From an uncultured Alistipes sp. (lineage in GTDB: Bacteria > Bacteroidota > Bacteroidia > Bacteroidales > Rikenellaceae), in assembly GCF_963931675.1 (NCBI RefSeq), contig NZ_OZ007039.1, positions 397,501 through 461,500 of the forward strand: a stretch of 64,000 bases of DNA, given 5' to 3'. Made by a program: the position numbers and the translations under genes. Under the pieces are notes generated by a model, which saw nothing but the letters and a program-made list of their open reading frames with translations, made no database searches and was not told the origin of the DNA. Shown one piece after another: positions 8,858 through 17,377 of the stretch. Within the stretch, counting starts at the first letter, position 1. The number at the start of each line of letters is the position of its first letter.

Positions 8858-9221
8858 ATGAGTTTCTGTAAGGCCTGTTGCAAACATGTCGATTATGCTG
8901 AATATATCAGACATATATTCAAGGCTGACAAATTCTTATCAGAGGACTGCGTGAAGTTGAAGAAGTTGTATGATACATCAGAATTTCAGTCTTTGGGTAG
9001 AGAAATAGGCATGGGCTCGGCCTCTTTCTTTCGGATGAGGTTTTACCCAAAAACAGTTGGCCGGTATTACGGATTGCGTCAAAGACTACCATCTATTTTA
9101 TGTTCCAACGGTTAGCATAGAGGACATGGAGGTTCTTTTTGCATGTAAGAAAGGTTTCCGTATCAGGGTAAATAATATCCGCTACGTGGCTTGCTTTTCG
9201 ATGCCCTTTCCCCTATTCTAA
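8858..9221 (+). other. unrecognised small gene remnants
   Basis: An 85-codon frame (8858-9115) starting MSFCKACCKHVDYAEYIRHI is followed, in the +1 frame, by an open stretch ending at 9221 that reads KQLAGITDCVKDYHLFYVP, then SIEDMEVLFACKKGFRIRVN and NIRYVACF. Both look protein-like rather than random, and the second lacks a usable start, so a frameshifted or truncated gene is likely. I do not recognise the family. Base composition is lower in GC than the nifJ region that follows. Confidence 0.35.
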
Positions 9222-9409
9222 TTTCGGACATTACTGTAAATAATAGCGATATAATTGAAGTTAATGCAGAAGAGAAAGATTTAGATATTTTTGATGTGAG
9301 AGAAAATTTTGATTCCAAATGTAGAGAATTTAACGAGTTAATGAACAATTCATCAATTCAACATAAGCCTCTCCCGGGAATCGGGACCTTCACCCTCCTC
9401 CCTCCAACC

Positions 9410-9444
9410 AAAAAAGGCCGCCCCTCCGGCAGGAAGGGCGGCCT
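9410..9444 (-). terminator. intrinsic terminator of nifJ
   Basis: AGGCCGCCC (9415-9423) pairs with GGGCGGCCT (9436-9444). On the minus strand the stem is followed by a run of T (9410-9414 read as A on the plus strand). It lies about 25 bases after the nifJ stop codon. Confidence 0.9.
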
Positions 9445-9467
9445 CGCTATCGAAACTTTTCAGATGA

Positions 9468-12400
9468 TCAGTACTCCATCTTCGCAAGGCGGACATAACC
9501 GTTGTAACGCCACTTGGCATTCTCCTCGGCAGCCTTGAAGAGCTCCTCGGCTTCGGCCGGGAAGGACTTCTGCAGCGACGTGTAACGAACCTCCTTCATC
9601 AGGAAGTCGCGGAACTTCGTCCAGTCGGGCTCCTTCGAATCCAGCACGAACGGGTTCTTGCCCTGCTCCTCCAACTGCGGGTTGTAGTGCCACAGATGCC
9701 AGTATCCGCACGCTACGGCCTCCTTACCCACGGTTTGCGTGCGCGTCATGCCGCCCTTGATACCGTGGTTGATACACGGTGCGTAGGCGATCACCAGCGA
9801 CGGGCCCGGATAAGCCTCGGCCTCCTTCAGCACGTTGAACAGCTGCTGCTGCGAACCGCCGATCGAAACCTGAGCCACATAGACATAACCGTAGGTCATG
9901 GCCATGGCGCCGAGGTCCTTCTTGCGGATGCGCTTGCCGCTCGATGCGAACTTCGCAACGGCGCCCACCGGTGTCGACTTCGACGACTGTCCGCCCGTAT
10001 TCGAGTAAACCTCCGTGTCGACGACGAGGATGTTCACGTCCTGACCCGTAGCCAGCACGTGGTCCACACCGCCGTAACCGATGTCGTAGCCCCAGCCGTC
10101 GCCACCGATGATCCACTGCGATTTCTTGATGAGCCAATCCTTGTGCTCCAGGATCTTCTTGCAGTAGTCGCAACCGCAAGCCTCCATCAGCGGGATCAGG
10201 CGTGCCGTCACCTCGGCCGACTTCGACGACGAACCGCGGTTCTCGATCCACTCCTTCATCACGCCCTTCAGTTCGTCCGAGCACTTCGTGCAGTTGGCGA
10301 TAGCCTCCTCCATGGTCATCTGAATGCGGTCGCGGAGCTTCTCGATTCCGAGGTGCATACCCAGACCGAACTCGGCGTTATCCTCGAAGAGCGAGTTTGC
10401 CCAGGCCGGGCCCTTGCCCTCGGCGTTGGTGCAGTAGGGGGTCGACGGAGCCGAGCCCGAGTAGATCGACGTACAGCCCGTAGCGTTGGCAACCATCATC
10501 TTGTCACCGAAGAGCTGCGAAAGAGCCTTGATGTAGGGCGTCTCGCCGCAACCGGCGCAGGCTCCCGAGAACTCGAAGAGCGGCTGTGCAAACTGCAGGT
10601 TCTTCACCGACTTGGTCTTGTCGACCACCTGCTTGTAGCCGATATTTTTGGTGATGTAGTCCCAGTTCTTCTGCTGCGGGAGCTGCTCCTCCAGCGGGCG
10701 CATGACGAGAGCCTTCTCCTTGGCCGGGCAGATATCCACGCAGTTGCCGCAACCCGTACAGTCGAGCGGCGACACCTGGATGCGGAACCTGTACTCCTTG
10801 GTTTCGCCCAGACCCTGCTTCCACTCGACACCCGAAGCCGCAGCCTCGGCCTCCGTCGCCAGGAACGGACGGATCACAGCGTGCGGGCAGACATAGGCGC
10901 ACTGGTTGCACTGGATACAGTTGGCGATCTTCCACTCCGGCACGTTCACGGCGATACCGCGCTTCTCATAGGCGGCCGTACCGTTCTCCCACGTACCGTC
11001 CTCGCGGCCGTTGAAGGCCGAAACCGGCAGGTCATCGCCCTTCAGGCCGTTGATCGGCTCAACGATGTTGCGCACGAACTCCGGATACGAAGCGTGCGAC
11101 GGGGTTTCGAAGCCCTTGTCCTCGATCTGGGCCCACTCGACCGGTACGTCGATCTTGATGACCTCCTTGCCGCCGGCATCAACGGCTGCGTAGTTCATGT
11201 TGACAATATCCTCACCCTTCTTTCCGTAGGATTTCAGGATGGCGTGCTTCATCTCCTCAACGGCCTTCTCGAACGGAATCACGTTGGCGATCTTGAAGAA
11301 GGCCGACTGCATGATGGTGTTCGTGCGCGATCCGAGGCCGAGTTCGGCGGCGATCTTCGTGGCGTTGATGATGTAGAAGTTGATCCTGTTCTTGGCCATG
11401 TAAGCCTTCATGTGGTCGGGCAGCGTGGCGCAGGTCGTCTCGGCGTCGTGTACCGAGTTCAGCAGGAACGAACCGCCGGGTTTCAGGCCCTTCAGCACGT
11501 CGTACTTGTCGACATACGACGGAACGTGGCAGGCCACGAAGTCGGGCGTCGTAACGAGGTAGGGCGACGTGATGGGTTTGTCGCCGAAGCGCAGGTGCGA
11601 CGACGTGTAGCCGCCCGACTTCTTCGAGTCGTAGGAGAAGTAGGCCTGGCAGTACTTGTCGGTCGTACCGCCGATGATTTTGATCGAGTTCTTGTTGGCA
11701 CCCACCGTACCGTCGGCGCCCAGGCCGAAGAAGAGGGCCTCGAACGTACCGGGTTTGGCCAGCGAGATCTCCTCGCCGACGGGCAGCGAGCGGAACGTCA
11801 CGTCGTCGACGATGCCGACGGTGAACTGGTTCTTGGGCTCGGCCATTTTCAGGTTCTCGAAGACGGCAAGCATCTGGGCCGGGGTAGTGTCCTTCGACGA
11901 GAGGCCGTAGCGGCCGCCGATGATCAGCGGCATCTCGCCGCACGGCAGCGAGTGGCGGTTCGTGGTGAAGGCCTCGACGACATCCAGATAGAGCGGGTCG
12001 CCGTTGGCGCCGGGCTCCTTCGTGCGATCGAGCACGCAGACGCGTTTCACGCTCGCGGGCAGCACCTCCATCAGGTACTTCACGGAGAACGGGCGGTAGA
12101 GGTGTACGGTGATCACACCGACCTTCTCGCCCTTGGCGCGCAGGTAGTCGACCGTCTCCTTGATGGTTTCGGTCACGGAGCCCATGGCGATGATGATGTT
12201 CTCGGCATCCTCGGCGCCGTAGTAGACGAACGGCTTGTACGCACGGCCGGTGATCTTCGAGATCTCCTTCATGGTGTCGGCCACCATGTCGGGCACAGCC
12301 TCATAGAACTTGTTGGCAGCCTCGCGCGTCTGGAAATAGATGTCGGGGTTCTGGGCCGTACCGCGCGTAACGGGGTGCTCGGGGTTCAGGGCACGCGCGC

Positions 12401-13013
12401 GGAACGCCTTCAGGGCATCGCGGTCGAGCAGGGCCGTCAGCGAAGCCTCGTCGATGAGTTCGATCTTCTGGATCTCGTGCGAGGTGCGGAATCCGTCGAA
12501 GAAGTGCAGGAACGGCACGCGGGACTTCAGCGAAACGAGGTGAGCGACACCTGCGAGGTCCATGACCTCCTGCACGGACGAGGTGGCCAGCATGGCGAAA
12601 CCGGTCTGGCGGGCAGCCATCACGTCCTGATGGTCACCGAAGATCGAGAGGCACTGTGCGGCCAGGGCGCGGGCCGAGACATGGAAGACGCCCGGGAGCA
12701 GCTCGCCGGAGATCTTGTACATGTTGGGGATCATCAGCAGCAGGCCCTGCGAAGCGGTGAACGTCGAGGTCAGGGCGCCGCTCTGCAGCGATCCGTGAAC
12801 GGCACCGGCGGCTCCGGCCTCCGACTGCATCTCCACGACCTTCACGGTCTCGCCGAAGATGTTTTTCCGTCCCTGCGCAGCCCACTCGTCCACGAGTTCG
12901 GCCATCGTCGACGACGGCGTGATGGGATAGATGGCCGCAACCTCCGAGAACATGTAAGCCACATGGGCCGCAGCGTAGTTACCATCACAGGTGATAAATT
13001 TCTTTTCTGCCAT
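9468..13013 (-). CDS. nifJ: pyruvate:ferredoxin (flavodoxin) oxidoreductase, single chain
   Basis: A 1,181-residue enzyme, the normal length for the fused single-polypeptide form. It oxidises pyruvate with CoA to acetyl-CoA and CO2 and reduces ferredoxin, a central step of anaerobic metabolism in Bacteroidales. The thiamine-pyrophosphate-linked domain I is at the N-terminus (YPITPSSTMAE). Two 4Fe-4S motifs lie near residues 697-708 (CIQCNQCAYVCP) and 750-761 (CTGCGNCVDICP). A further cluster region starts with CAGCGETPY near 818. The TPP/Mg-binding stretch GDGWGYDIGYGG is near 970. It is a monocistronic gene with its own terminator and a -7 box upstream. A very long open frame on the opposite strand is only a codon-bias shadow. 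Confidence 0.98.
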   Translation of the reverse strand: MAEKKFITCDGNYAAAHVAYMFSEVAAIYPITPSSTMAELVDEWAAQGRKNIFGETVKVVEMQSEAGAAGAVHGSLQSGALTSTFTASQGLLLMIPNMYKISGELLPGVFHVSARALAAQCLSIFGDHQDVMAARQTGFAMLATSSVQEVMDLAGVAHLVSLKSRVPFLHFFDGFRTSHEIQKIELIDEASLTALLDRDALKAFRARALNPEHPVTRGTAQNPDIYFQTREAANKFYEAVPDMVADTMKEISKITGRAYKPFVYYGAEDAENIIIAMGSVTETIKETVDYLRAKGEKVGVITVHLYRPFSVKYLMEVLPASVKRVCVLDRTKEPGANGDPLYLDVVEAFTTNRHSLPCGEMPLIIGGRYGLSSKDTTPAQMLAVFENLKMAEPKNQFTVGIVDDVTFRSLPVGEEISLAKPGTFEALFFGLGADGTVGANKNSIKIIGGTTDKYCQAYFSYDSKKSGGYTSSHLRFGDKPITSPYLVTTPDFVACHVPSYVDKYDVLKGLKPGGSFLLNSVHDAETTCATLPDHMKAYMAKNRINFYIINATKIAAELGLGSRTNTIMQSAFFKIANVIPFEKAVEEMKHAILKSYGKKGEDIVNMNYAAVDAGGKEVIKIDVPVEWAQIEDKGFETPSHASYPEFVRNIVEPINGLKGDDLPVSAFNGREDGTWENGTAAYEKRGIAVNVPEWKIANCIQCNQCAYVCPHAVIRPFLATEAEAAASGVEWKQGLGETKEYRFRIQVSPLDCTGCGNCVDICPAKEKALVMRPLEEQLPQQKNWDYITKNIGYKQVVDKTKSVKNLQFAQPLFEFSGACAGCGETPYIKALSQLFGDKMMVANATGCTSIYSGSAPSTPYCTNAEGKGPAWANSLFEDNAEFGLGMHLGIEKLRDRIQMTMEEAIANCTKCSDELKGVMKEWIENRGSSSKSAEVTARLIPLMEACGCDYCKKILEHKDWLIKKSQWIIGGDGWGYDIGYGGVDHVLATGQDVNILVVDTEVYSNTGGQSSKSTPVGAVAKFASSGKRIRKKDLGAMAMTYGYVYVAQVSIGGSQQQLFNVLKEAEAYPGPSLVIAYAPCINHGIKGGMTRTQTVGKEAVACGYWHLWHYNPQLEEQGKNPFVLDSKEPDWTKFRDFLMKEVRYTSLQKSFPAEAEELFKAAEENAKWRYNGYVRLAKMEY

Positions 13014-13085
13014 TTCAGTTAAATTTTAGATGATATTTGTGTGTCTGTTCACTCTTCACGATCCGGCCCGGGCAAACGGGCGTTG

Positions 13086-13093
13086 CAAATATA
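13086..13093 (-). promoter_or_regulatory. nifJ promoter -7 element
   Basis: CAAATATA on the plus strand reads TATATTTG on the minus strand, a match to TAnnTTTG, about 73 bases upstream of the nifJ ATG. A clear -33 element at the right distance is not evident. Confidence 0.5.
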
Positions 13094-13169
13094 CGAATTT
13101 CAACCGAAAAACGAAGCCTATTTTTGTTCAAAAAACATGTAAAATTTTACCGTTAACGATGTTAGGGAA

Positions 13170-13187
13170 ATAACAGCAGGCTGTTAT
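13170..13187. promoter_or_regulatory. inverted repeat between nifJ and peptidase genes
   Basis: ATAACAGC and GCTGTTAT form a perfect 8-bp inverted repeat with a 2-base centre. It lies in the divergent region between the two promoters and could be an operator; a partial GTTA..TAAC repeat follows it. Confidence 0.3.
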
Positions 13188-13332
13188 CCGGGTAACAACG
13201 AAACGGCGGGAAATCACCGAGTTGCGGAACTGGTTAACCAATAATACGTTACCCCAACGGCCCCGATCGGGCCGACAACCGCACTCGGCAGGAACATGCC
13301 CGCTCCCCGATGGACTCCACCCTGCAGACGGG

Positions 13333-13363
13333 TTGGCGTTCAAGCGGTTTTTTCGTACCTTTG
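13333..13363 (+). promoter_or_regulatory. promoter for M16 peptidases, possibly leaderless
   Basis: TACCTTTG (13356-13363) matches the -7 box, and TTG at 13333-13335 lies about 20 bases before it, the usual Bacteroidetes spacing. The start ATG at 13369 is only 5 bases beyond the -7 box, so transcription would start at or near the A of the start codon. Confidence 0.5.
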
Positions 13364-13368
13364 CCCGC

Positions 13369-14607
13369 ATGATTCCCTATACGCGAAAAATACTGTCCAA
13401 CGGACTCGTCGTCGCGGTCAACCGCGACCGGGCGTCGAAACTCGCCGCCGTGAACCTCCTCTACCGGGTCGGGGCCCGCAACGAAGACCCCGCCCGCACG
13501 GGATTCGCCCATCTGTTCGAACACCTCATGTTCCGGGGCACACGCGCCGTCCCGAATTTCGACCTTCCGGTGCAGATGGCCTCGGGCGACAACAACGCCT
13601 TCACGAACAACGACTACACGGACTTCTACATCACCCTTCCGAAAGACAATCTCGAAACGGCGCTGTGGCTCGAGAGCGACCGCATGGAGGGGCTCGACAT
13701 CACGCCCGAAAAACTCGAAACCGAGAAACGCGTGGTGATCGAGGAGTTCCGCCAGCGCTACCTGAACCAGCCCTACGGCGACCAGACGATGCTGCTCCGG
13801 GCGCTGGCCTACCGCACCCACCCCTACCGCTGGGCCACCATCGGGCTGACCCCAGACCATATCGCCCGGGCAACGCTCTCCGACGTCGAGGCCTTCTACC
13901 GACGCTATTACCACCCGTCGAACGCCATTCTCTCGATCTCGGCCGACCTCGACGAGGAGCGGATGCTCGGCCTGGCCGAAAAGTGGTTCGGGGGACTTTC
14001 CGACACCCCGGCACCCGCGGGCCCGATTCCGCAGGAGCCTCCGCAGACGGAGGCCCGGCGTCAGGAGGTCGAACGCGACGTCCCGGCCACGACCGTTTCG
14101 GTGGCCTACCACATGTGCGCCCGCACCGAACCCGACTTCTACACGGCCGACCTGGTTTCGGACCTGTTGGCCGGCGGCGATTCGGGGCGCCTCTACACCC
14201 GTCTGGTCAAGGAACGCAACCTGCTGTCGAGCGTCAACGCCTACGTCTCGGGCGATGCCGACCCGGGGCTCTTCGTCTTCACGGGGCAGTTGCTCCCCGA
14301 CACGACCCCCGAAGCCGTGGAAGCGGCCTTCCGCGAGGAGATCGAGGCCCTGCAGCGCGATGCCGCAACGGAGTACGAGATCGAAAAGGTCAAGAACAAA
14401 TTCGAGGCCAACACGCTCTTCGGTGAACTGAACGTCATGAACAAGGCCATGAACCTCGGCTTCTACGAGATGCTCGGCGACCCGGGGCTCATCAACCGCG
14501 AAGTCGACCGTTACCGGGCCGTTACCCCCGACGCGATCCGCTCGTTCTGCCGCCGCATCCTCGCCCCCGAAAAGAGTTCAACCCTCATCTACCGCGCAAA
14601 AAAATGA
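13369..14607 (+). CDS. M16 zinc peptidase, catalytic subunit type
   Basis: A 412-residue protein with the inverted zinc motif HLFEH (about residue 48) followed by the downstream Glu of EKRVVIEE that completes the site in the M16 family. The second domain carries the usual GGGSSRL-like segment, here AGGDSGRLYTRLV. The ATG at 13369 is preferred to an open upstream extension from 13222, which has no similarity to the family and overlaps the promoter. No signal peptide is visible, so it may act in the cytoplasm. Its stop overlaps the start of a second M16 gene (ATGA). Such pairs often make a heterodimer with one active and one inactive partner. Confidence 0.9.
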   Translation: MIPYTRKILSNGLVVAVNRDRASKLAAVNLLYRVGARNEDPARTGFAHLFEHLMFRGTRAVPNFDLPVQMASGDNNAFTNNDYTDFYITLPKDNLETALWLESDRMEGLDITPEKLETEKRVVIEEFRQRYLNQPYGDQTMLLRALAYRTHPYRWATIGLTPDHIARATLSDVEAFYRRYYHPSNAILSISADLDEERMLGLAEKWFGGLSDTPAPAGPIPQEPPQTEARRQEVERDVPATTVSVAYHMCARTEPDFYTADLVSDLLAGGDSGRLYTRLVKERNLLSSVNAYVSGDADPGLFVFTGQLLPDTTPEAVEAAFREEIEALQRDAATEYEIEKVKNKFEANTLFGELNVMNKAMNLGFYEMLGDPGLINREVDRYRAVTPDAIRSFCRRILAPEKSSTLIYRAKK

Positions 14608-15872
14608 CTCCTCCCCGCATCAACCCTTCGGAAATCGACGTCCAACTGGCCGAAAAAAGCGTGCTGGCAAACGGCATCGCACTCTACACGCTCCCGTCTG
14701 CGGATTTCGAGGTGCTGCGCATCTCGTTCGTCTTCCGTGCCGGGTCGGCCGTGCAGACGGCGCCCTTCTCGGCCTCGGCGGCCGCAAACCTCCTGGCCGA
14801 AGGCTCCGACCGCCGGAGCGCCCGGCAGATCGCCGAACAGCTCGACTACTACGGCTCGTGGTACGACGTAAACATCGACCGCGACTACGCCTATATCAGT
14901 TTCGCCACGCTTTCGAAGTTCTTCGACCGGACGCTCGACGTCGCCGCGGAGATCCTGCTCCGTCCGGCCTTCCCCGAAGAGGAGCTGCGCACCTACGCCG
15001 CCAAGCGTCGCCAGCGGCTCGCCATCGACCGCACGAAGGTCGATGTCCAGGCCCGCGAAGCCTTTGCCCAGGCGCTCTTCGGTCCCCGGCACCCCTACGG
15101 CATCTCGTCGGACGAACGGCTCTACGACTCGCTGACACGCACCGATGTCGCGGACTTCTACCGGCGTTTCTACACCGCCGAAAACTGCTTCGTGGTGTGC
15201 AGCGGCCGGATCGGCGAACACGAACGCCAAGCCATCGGGGCGCTTGCGGAGCAGCTTCCCCACGGTCCGTCCGGTGGCGGCGCCGCCGCATTCCCGGCCC
15301 CCGAGACCGTCCACGAGGCATTCGTCGAGCACCCCGGGGCCGTGCAGTCGGCATTGCGGCTGGGGCGTCTGCTCTTCCCGCGCCAGCATCCCGATTTCGT
15401 AGGGATGCAGGTCGTGGCCACGGCCCTCGGCGGCTACTTCGGGTCGCGGCTGATGCAGAACCTTCGCGAACGCAACGGATACACCTACGGCGTGGTGGCC
15501 GCAATGGTCAATTTCGAACGTGCGGGCTACTTCGCCGTGGCCACACAGGTCGGCTCCGACGTCACGCAGGCCGCCCTGCAAGAGATTTACCGCGAAATCG
15601 AACGCCTGCGCACGGAGCCGATGCCGGCCGAAGAGTTGGAATTGGTAAAGAACATGATGACGGGCGAGATGATGCGGATTCTCGACGGGCCGTTCGGGAT
15701 TGCCGACGTCACGATCGAGAACATCCTCTGCGGCTTCGACAACCGCATCATCGGCGAGAACATCCGCCGAATCCGGAGCATGACGCCCGCCGATGTGCAG
15801 CGTCTGGCCCGGAAGTATCTGGCGCGCGAAGATCTCGTAACGGTCTCCGCCGGTTTAAGAAACCGGTTTTAA
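14604..15872 (+). CDS. M16 peptidase-like protein, non-catalytic partner
   Basis: A 422-residue M16 fold without the zinc motif: the position of HxxEH is taken by FSASAAANLL. The second domain keeps the conserved Arg/Tyr pair used for substrate binding (FGSRLMQNLRERNGYTYGV). This is the pattern of the regulatory subunit in two-gene M16 pairs, where it lends the R/Y residues to the catalytic partner. It starts within the stop of the catalytic gene. The last codons (GLRNRF) overlap a terminator-like hairpin that belongs to the downstream repeat family. Peptide-degrading role is a family-level inference. Confidence 0.88.
   Translation: MTPPRINPSEIDVQLAEKSVLANGIALYTLPSADFEVLRISFVFRAGSAVQTAPFSASAAANLLAEGSDRRSARQIAEQLDYYGSWYDVNIDRDYAYISFATLSKFFDRTLDVAAEILLRPAFPEEELRTYAAKRRQRLAIDRTKVDVQAREAFAQALFGPRHPYGISSDERLYDSLTRTDVADFYRRFYTAENCFVVCSGRIGEHERQAIGALAEQLPHGPSGGGAAAFPAPETVHEAFVEHPGAVQSALRLGRLLFPRQHPDFVGMQVVATALGGYFGSRLMQNLRERNGYTYGVVAAMVNFERAGYFAVATQVGSDVTQAALQEIYREIERLRTEPMPAEELELVKNMMTGEMMRILDGPFGIADVTIENILCGFDNRIIGENIRRIRSMTPADVQRLARKYLAREDLVTVSAGLRNRF
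15850..15870 (+). terminator. terminator at the end of the M16 genes
   Basis: CCGGTTT (15850-15856), loop AAG, AAACCGG (15860-15866), then TTTT. The hairpin overlaps the final codons of the gene and begins the first copy of the intergenic repeat family. Confidence 0.8.
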
Positions 15873-15915
15873 GGGCGGAGGGGCCTTTGTGGGGTTTCCG
15901 ATTCGGTTCCGCGCC
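15850..15915 (+). repeat. intergenic hairpin repeat, copy 1
   Basis: AAG-loop hairpin, TTTTAAGGGCGGAGG, then a tail ending GTTTCCGATTCGGTTCCGCGC. Shares order and sequence with copies at 15914, 16227 and, inverted, 16056. Confidence 0.7.
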
Positions 15916-15988
15916 CGGTTAAGAACCGGGTTTTAGGGGCGGAGGTGACTGTGAAGTGTTTCTGATTCAGTTCCGCGCTTCGACCGTC
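15914..15988 (+). repeat. intergenic hairpin repeat, copy 2
   Basis: CCCGGTT (15914-15920), loop AAG, AACCGGG (15924-15930), TTTTAGGGGCGGAGG, then GTTTCTGATTCAGTTCCGCG and CTTCGACCGTC. It is the copy-1 pattern with compensating stem changes. Confidence 0.7.
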
Positions 15989-16056
15989 AGGAGCGGTGAT
16001 TTGATTCCGAAACTTTCAGGCATCCCTCTGCCCTTAAATCCGGTCTCTTAGACCGG
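15985..16056 (-). repeat. intergenic hairpin repeat, inverted copy
   Basis: Read on the minus strand: CCGGTCT, loop AAG, AGACCGG (plus positions 16056 to 16040), then ATTTAAGGGCAGAGG and a tail with GTTTCGGAATC. It follows the same plan as the plus-strand copies but is more diverged. Confidence 0.55.
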
Positions 16057-16069
16057 TTCCGCACTCTCG

Positions 16070-16195
16070 CCGGAAGCGGATCAAGAGTTGGCGGCGGGTT
16101 GAGTGCCCGGAGCGGGAGGCTGGAAAGGCTTGATCTTCCTGCACCCGCTCAACTCAATCCGTCGACAACTCCCGCTGGAGGCGACGTGCGGATGG
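16070..16195. repeat. large imperfect palindrome in intergenic region
   Basis: GAGTTG near 16086 pairs with CAACTC near 16165, and the inner GGTTGAGTG pairs with CGCTCAACTC; outer GCCGGAAGCGG can pair with CCGCTGGAGGC. The nested pairs suggest a folded element of about 120 bases. No protein frame is apparent. Confidence 0.45.
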
Positions 16196-16202
16196 TTTTG
16201 GT

Positions 16203-16228
16203 GGCACCTTTTGACACCAAAAGGTGCC
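16203..16228. repeat. perfect 11-bp inverted repeat
   Basis: GGCACCTTTTG (16203-16213), loop ACAC, CAAAAGGTGCC (16218-16228). It abuts the third hairpin repeat, so two hairpins stand side by side. Confidence 0.7.
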
Positions 16229-16300
16229 CTTTAAGAAAGGGGTTTTAGGGGCGAAAGTGGCTGTGAAGGGTTTCCGATCCGGTTCCGCGCCTCGACCGTC
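16227..16300 (+). repeat. intergenic hairpin repeat, copy 3
   Basis: CCCTTT (16227-16232), loop AAG, AAAGGG (16236-16241), GTTTTAGGGGCGAAAG, then GTTTCCGATCCGGTTCCGCG and CCTCGACCGTC. The tail is nearly identical to that of copy 2. Confidence 0.7.
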
Positions 16301-16304
16301 GTAT

Positions 16305-16361
16305 GCGCCCGCCTAAAAGTCTGGTTCAGAAGCCTATAGAACCAGACTCTTAGGCGGGCGC
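16305..16361 (-). terminator. long terminator hairpin at the end of ksgA
   Basis: An inner 10-bp stem (16318-16327 with 16339-16348) is extended by an outer 12-bp stem (16305-16316 with 16350-16361) after one mismatch. The ksgA stop codon (16334-16336) is in the loop, so the right arm encodes the last residues of KsgA. On the minus strand the inner stem is followed by TTTT. Confidence 0.75.
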
Positions 16362-17137
16362 TCCGCTACCCAGCGGGTCAGCTCGACGAACTCCGCAACC
16401 GAAAGCGTCTCGGCCCGCCGCGTAAAGAAGGGGTGCTCCTCACCGCCGAAATCCCCGAAAACCGCTTTCAGTGAATTGCGCAACATCTTGCGCCGCTGTC
16501 CGAACGAGGCCTTTACGACCTTGACAAACAGGGCCTCGTCGCAGTCGAGCCGCTCTACGCCGTTCCTACGCAGGCGGATCACGGCGCTCTTGACCTTCGG
16601 AGGCGGACTGAAGACCGTCTCGTTTACCGTGAAGAGGTATTCGATGTCGTACCACGCCTGCAACAGCACCGACAGGATGCCGTACTCCTTCGATCCGGGC
16701 GGCTCGGCGATCCGCACGGCCACCTCCTTCTGGATCATCCCCACGCATTCGGGAACGAGGTCGCGGTTTTCCAGCACCTTGAAGAAGATCTGCGACGAAA
16801 TGTTGTAGGGAAAGTTGCCGATGATGCGCAGCCCCCCGGGGAAGCGCTCCCGCAGGTCGAGTTTCAGGAAATCACCCTCGATCAGCCGGGGTGTGAAATC
16901 CGGGTAGTGCGCATGAAGATATTCGACACTCTCGGTATCGATCTCGGCGCCCCAGGTCACAAGGTCGTCGCGCCGCAGCAGGAACTGCGTCAGCACACCC
17001 ATCCCGCACCCCACTTCCAGCGTATCAGCAGGTGCTTCGGCCGAACCGCCCGAGAGGGCTTCGGCAATCTTGCGTGCGATGTTCAGGTCGGTCAGAAAGT
17101 GCTGACCCAAGGCCTTTTTAGCCCGGACCTCCGTCAT
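16334..17137 (-). CDS. ksgA: 16S rRNA (adenine1518/1519-N6)-dimethyltransferase
   Basis: A 267-residue methyltransferase that dimethylates two adjacent adenines near the 3' end of 16S rRNA during small-subunit maturation. It has the family start (KKALGQHFLTD), the SAM-binding motif I (LEVGCGMGVLTQ), an acidic motif II (GAEIDTESV) and the catalytic motif NFPYNIS (usually NLPY). Length is normal. The start overlaps the stop of a small membrane protein gene (ATGA), so it is the last gene of a four-gene minus-strand cluster. Confidence 0.96.
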   Translation of the reverse strand: MTEVRAKKALGQHFLTDLNIARKIAEALSGGSAEAPADTLEVGCGMGVLTQFLLRRDDLVTWGAEIDTESVEYLHAHYPDFTPRLIEGDFLKLDLRERFPGGLRIIGNFPYNISSQIFFKVLENRDLVPECVGMIQKEVAVRIAEPPGSKEYGILSVLLQAWYDIEYLFTVNETVFSPPPKVKSAVIRLRRNGVERLDCDEALFVKVVKASFGQRRKMLRNSLKAVFGDFGGEEHPFFTRRAETLSVAEFVELTRWVAERPPKSLVL

Positions 17138-17376
17138 TTCTTCGACCGTCGGTTACGTTTTTTCTTTTCATCGCGTTCGCGGGCTCGTTTCTCCCGGGCC
17201 ATACGCCGCTGTGTGAGGCGGAACGTATAGAGCAGACCCACAAATCCGATACCCAGCAGCAGCACCCAAAACCAGACGGCGATGCCCCGCTCCATAAATT
17301 CCAGTGCGTAGATAATGCCGGCAATGGCCAGAACCATGCCGACCAGGCGCACGACCTGCATGAAATTGAACTTCAT
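17134..17376 (-). CDS. small membrane protein with basic tail
   Basis: An 80-residue protein with two predicted membrane helices (about residues 7-26 and 32-52) and a strongly basic C-terminal tail of about 25 residues (REKRARERDEKKKRNRRSKK), which would face the cytoplasm. I do not recognise the family. It overlaps ksgA by 4 bases and follows the next small gene by 1 base, so the genes are almost certainly co-transcribed. The basic tail could contact RNA or acidic lipids, but that is a guess. Confidence 0.65.
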   Translation of the reverse strand: MKFNFMQVVRLVGMVLAIAGIIYALEFMERGIAVWFWVLLLGIGFVGLLYTFRLTQRRMAREKRARERDEKKKRNRRSKK

Positions 17377-17377
17377 C

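Noticed and set aside
9687..13022. 1,111-codon open frame on the strand opposite nifJ
   Set aside because: Its composition (very rich in Arg, His, Val, Leu) and complete overlap with the strongly supported nifJ mark it as a codon-bias shadow in GC-rich DNA.
13222..13368. N-terminal extension of the first M16 peptidase
   Set aside because: The extra 49 codons have no family similarity and run through the promoter; ATG 13369 fits the family start.
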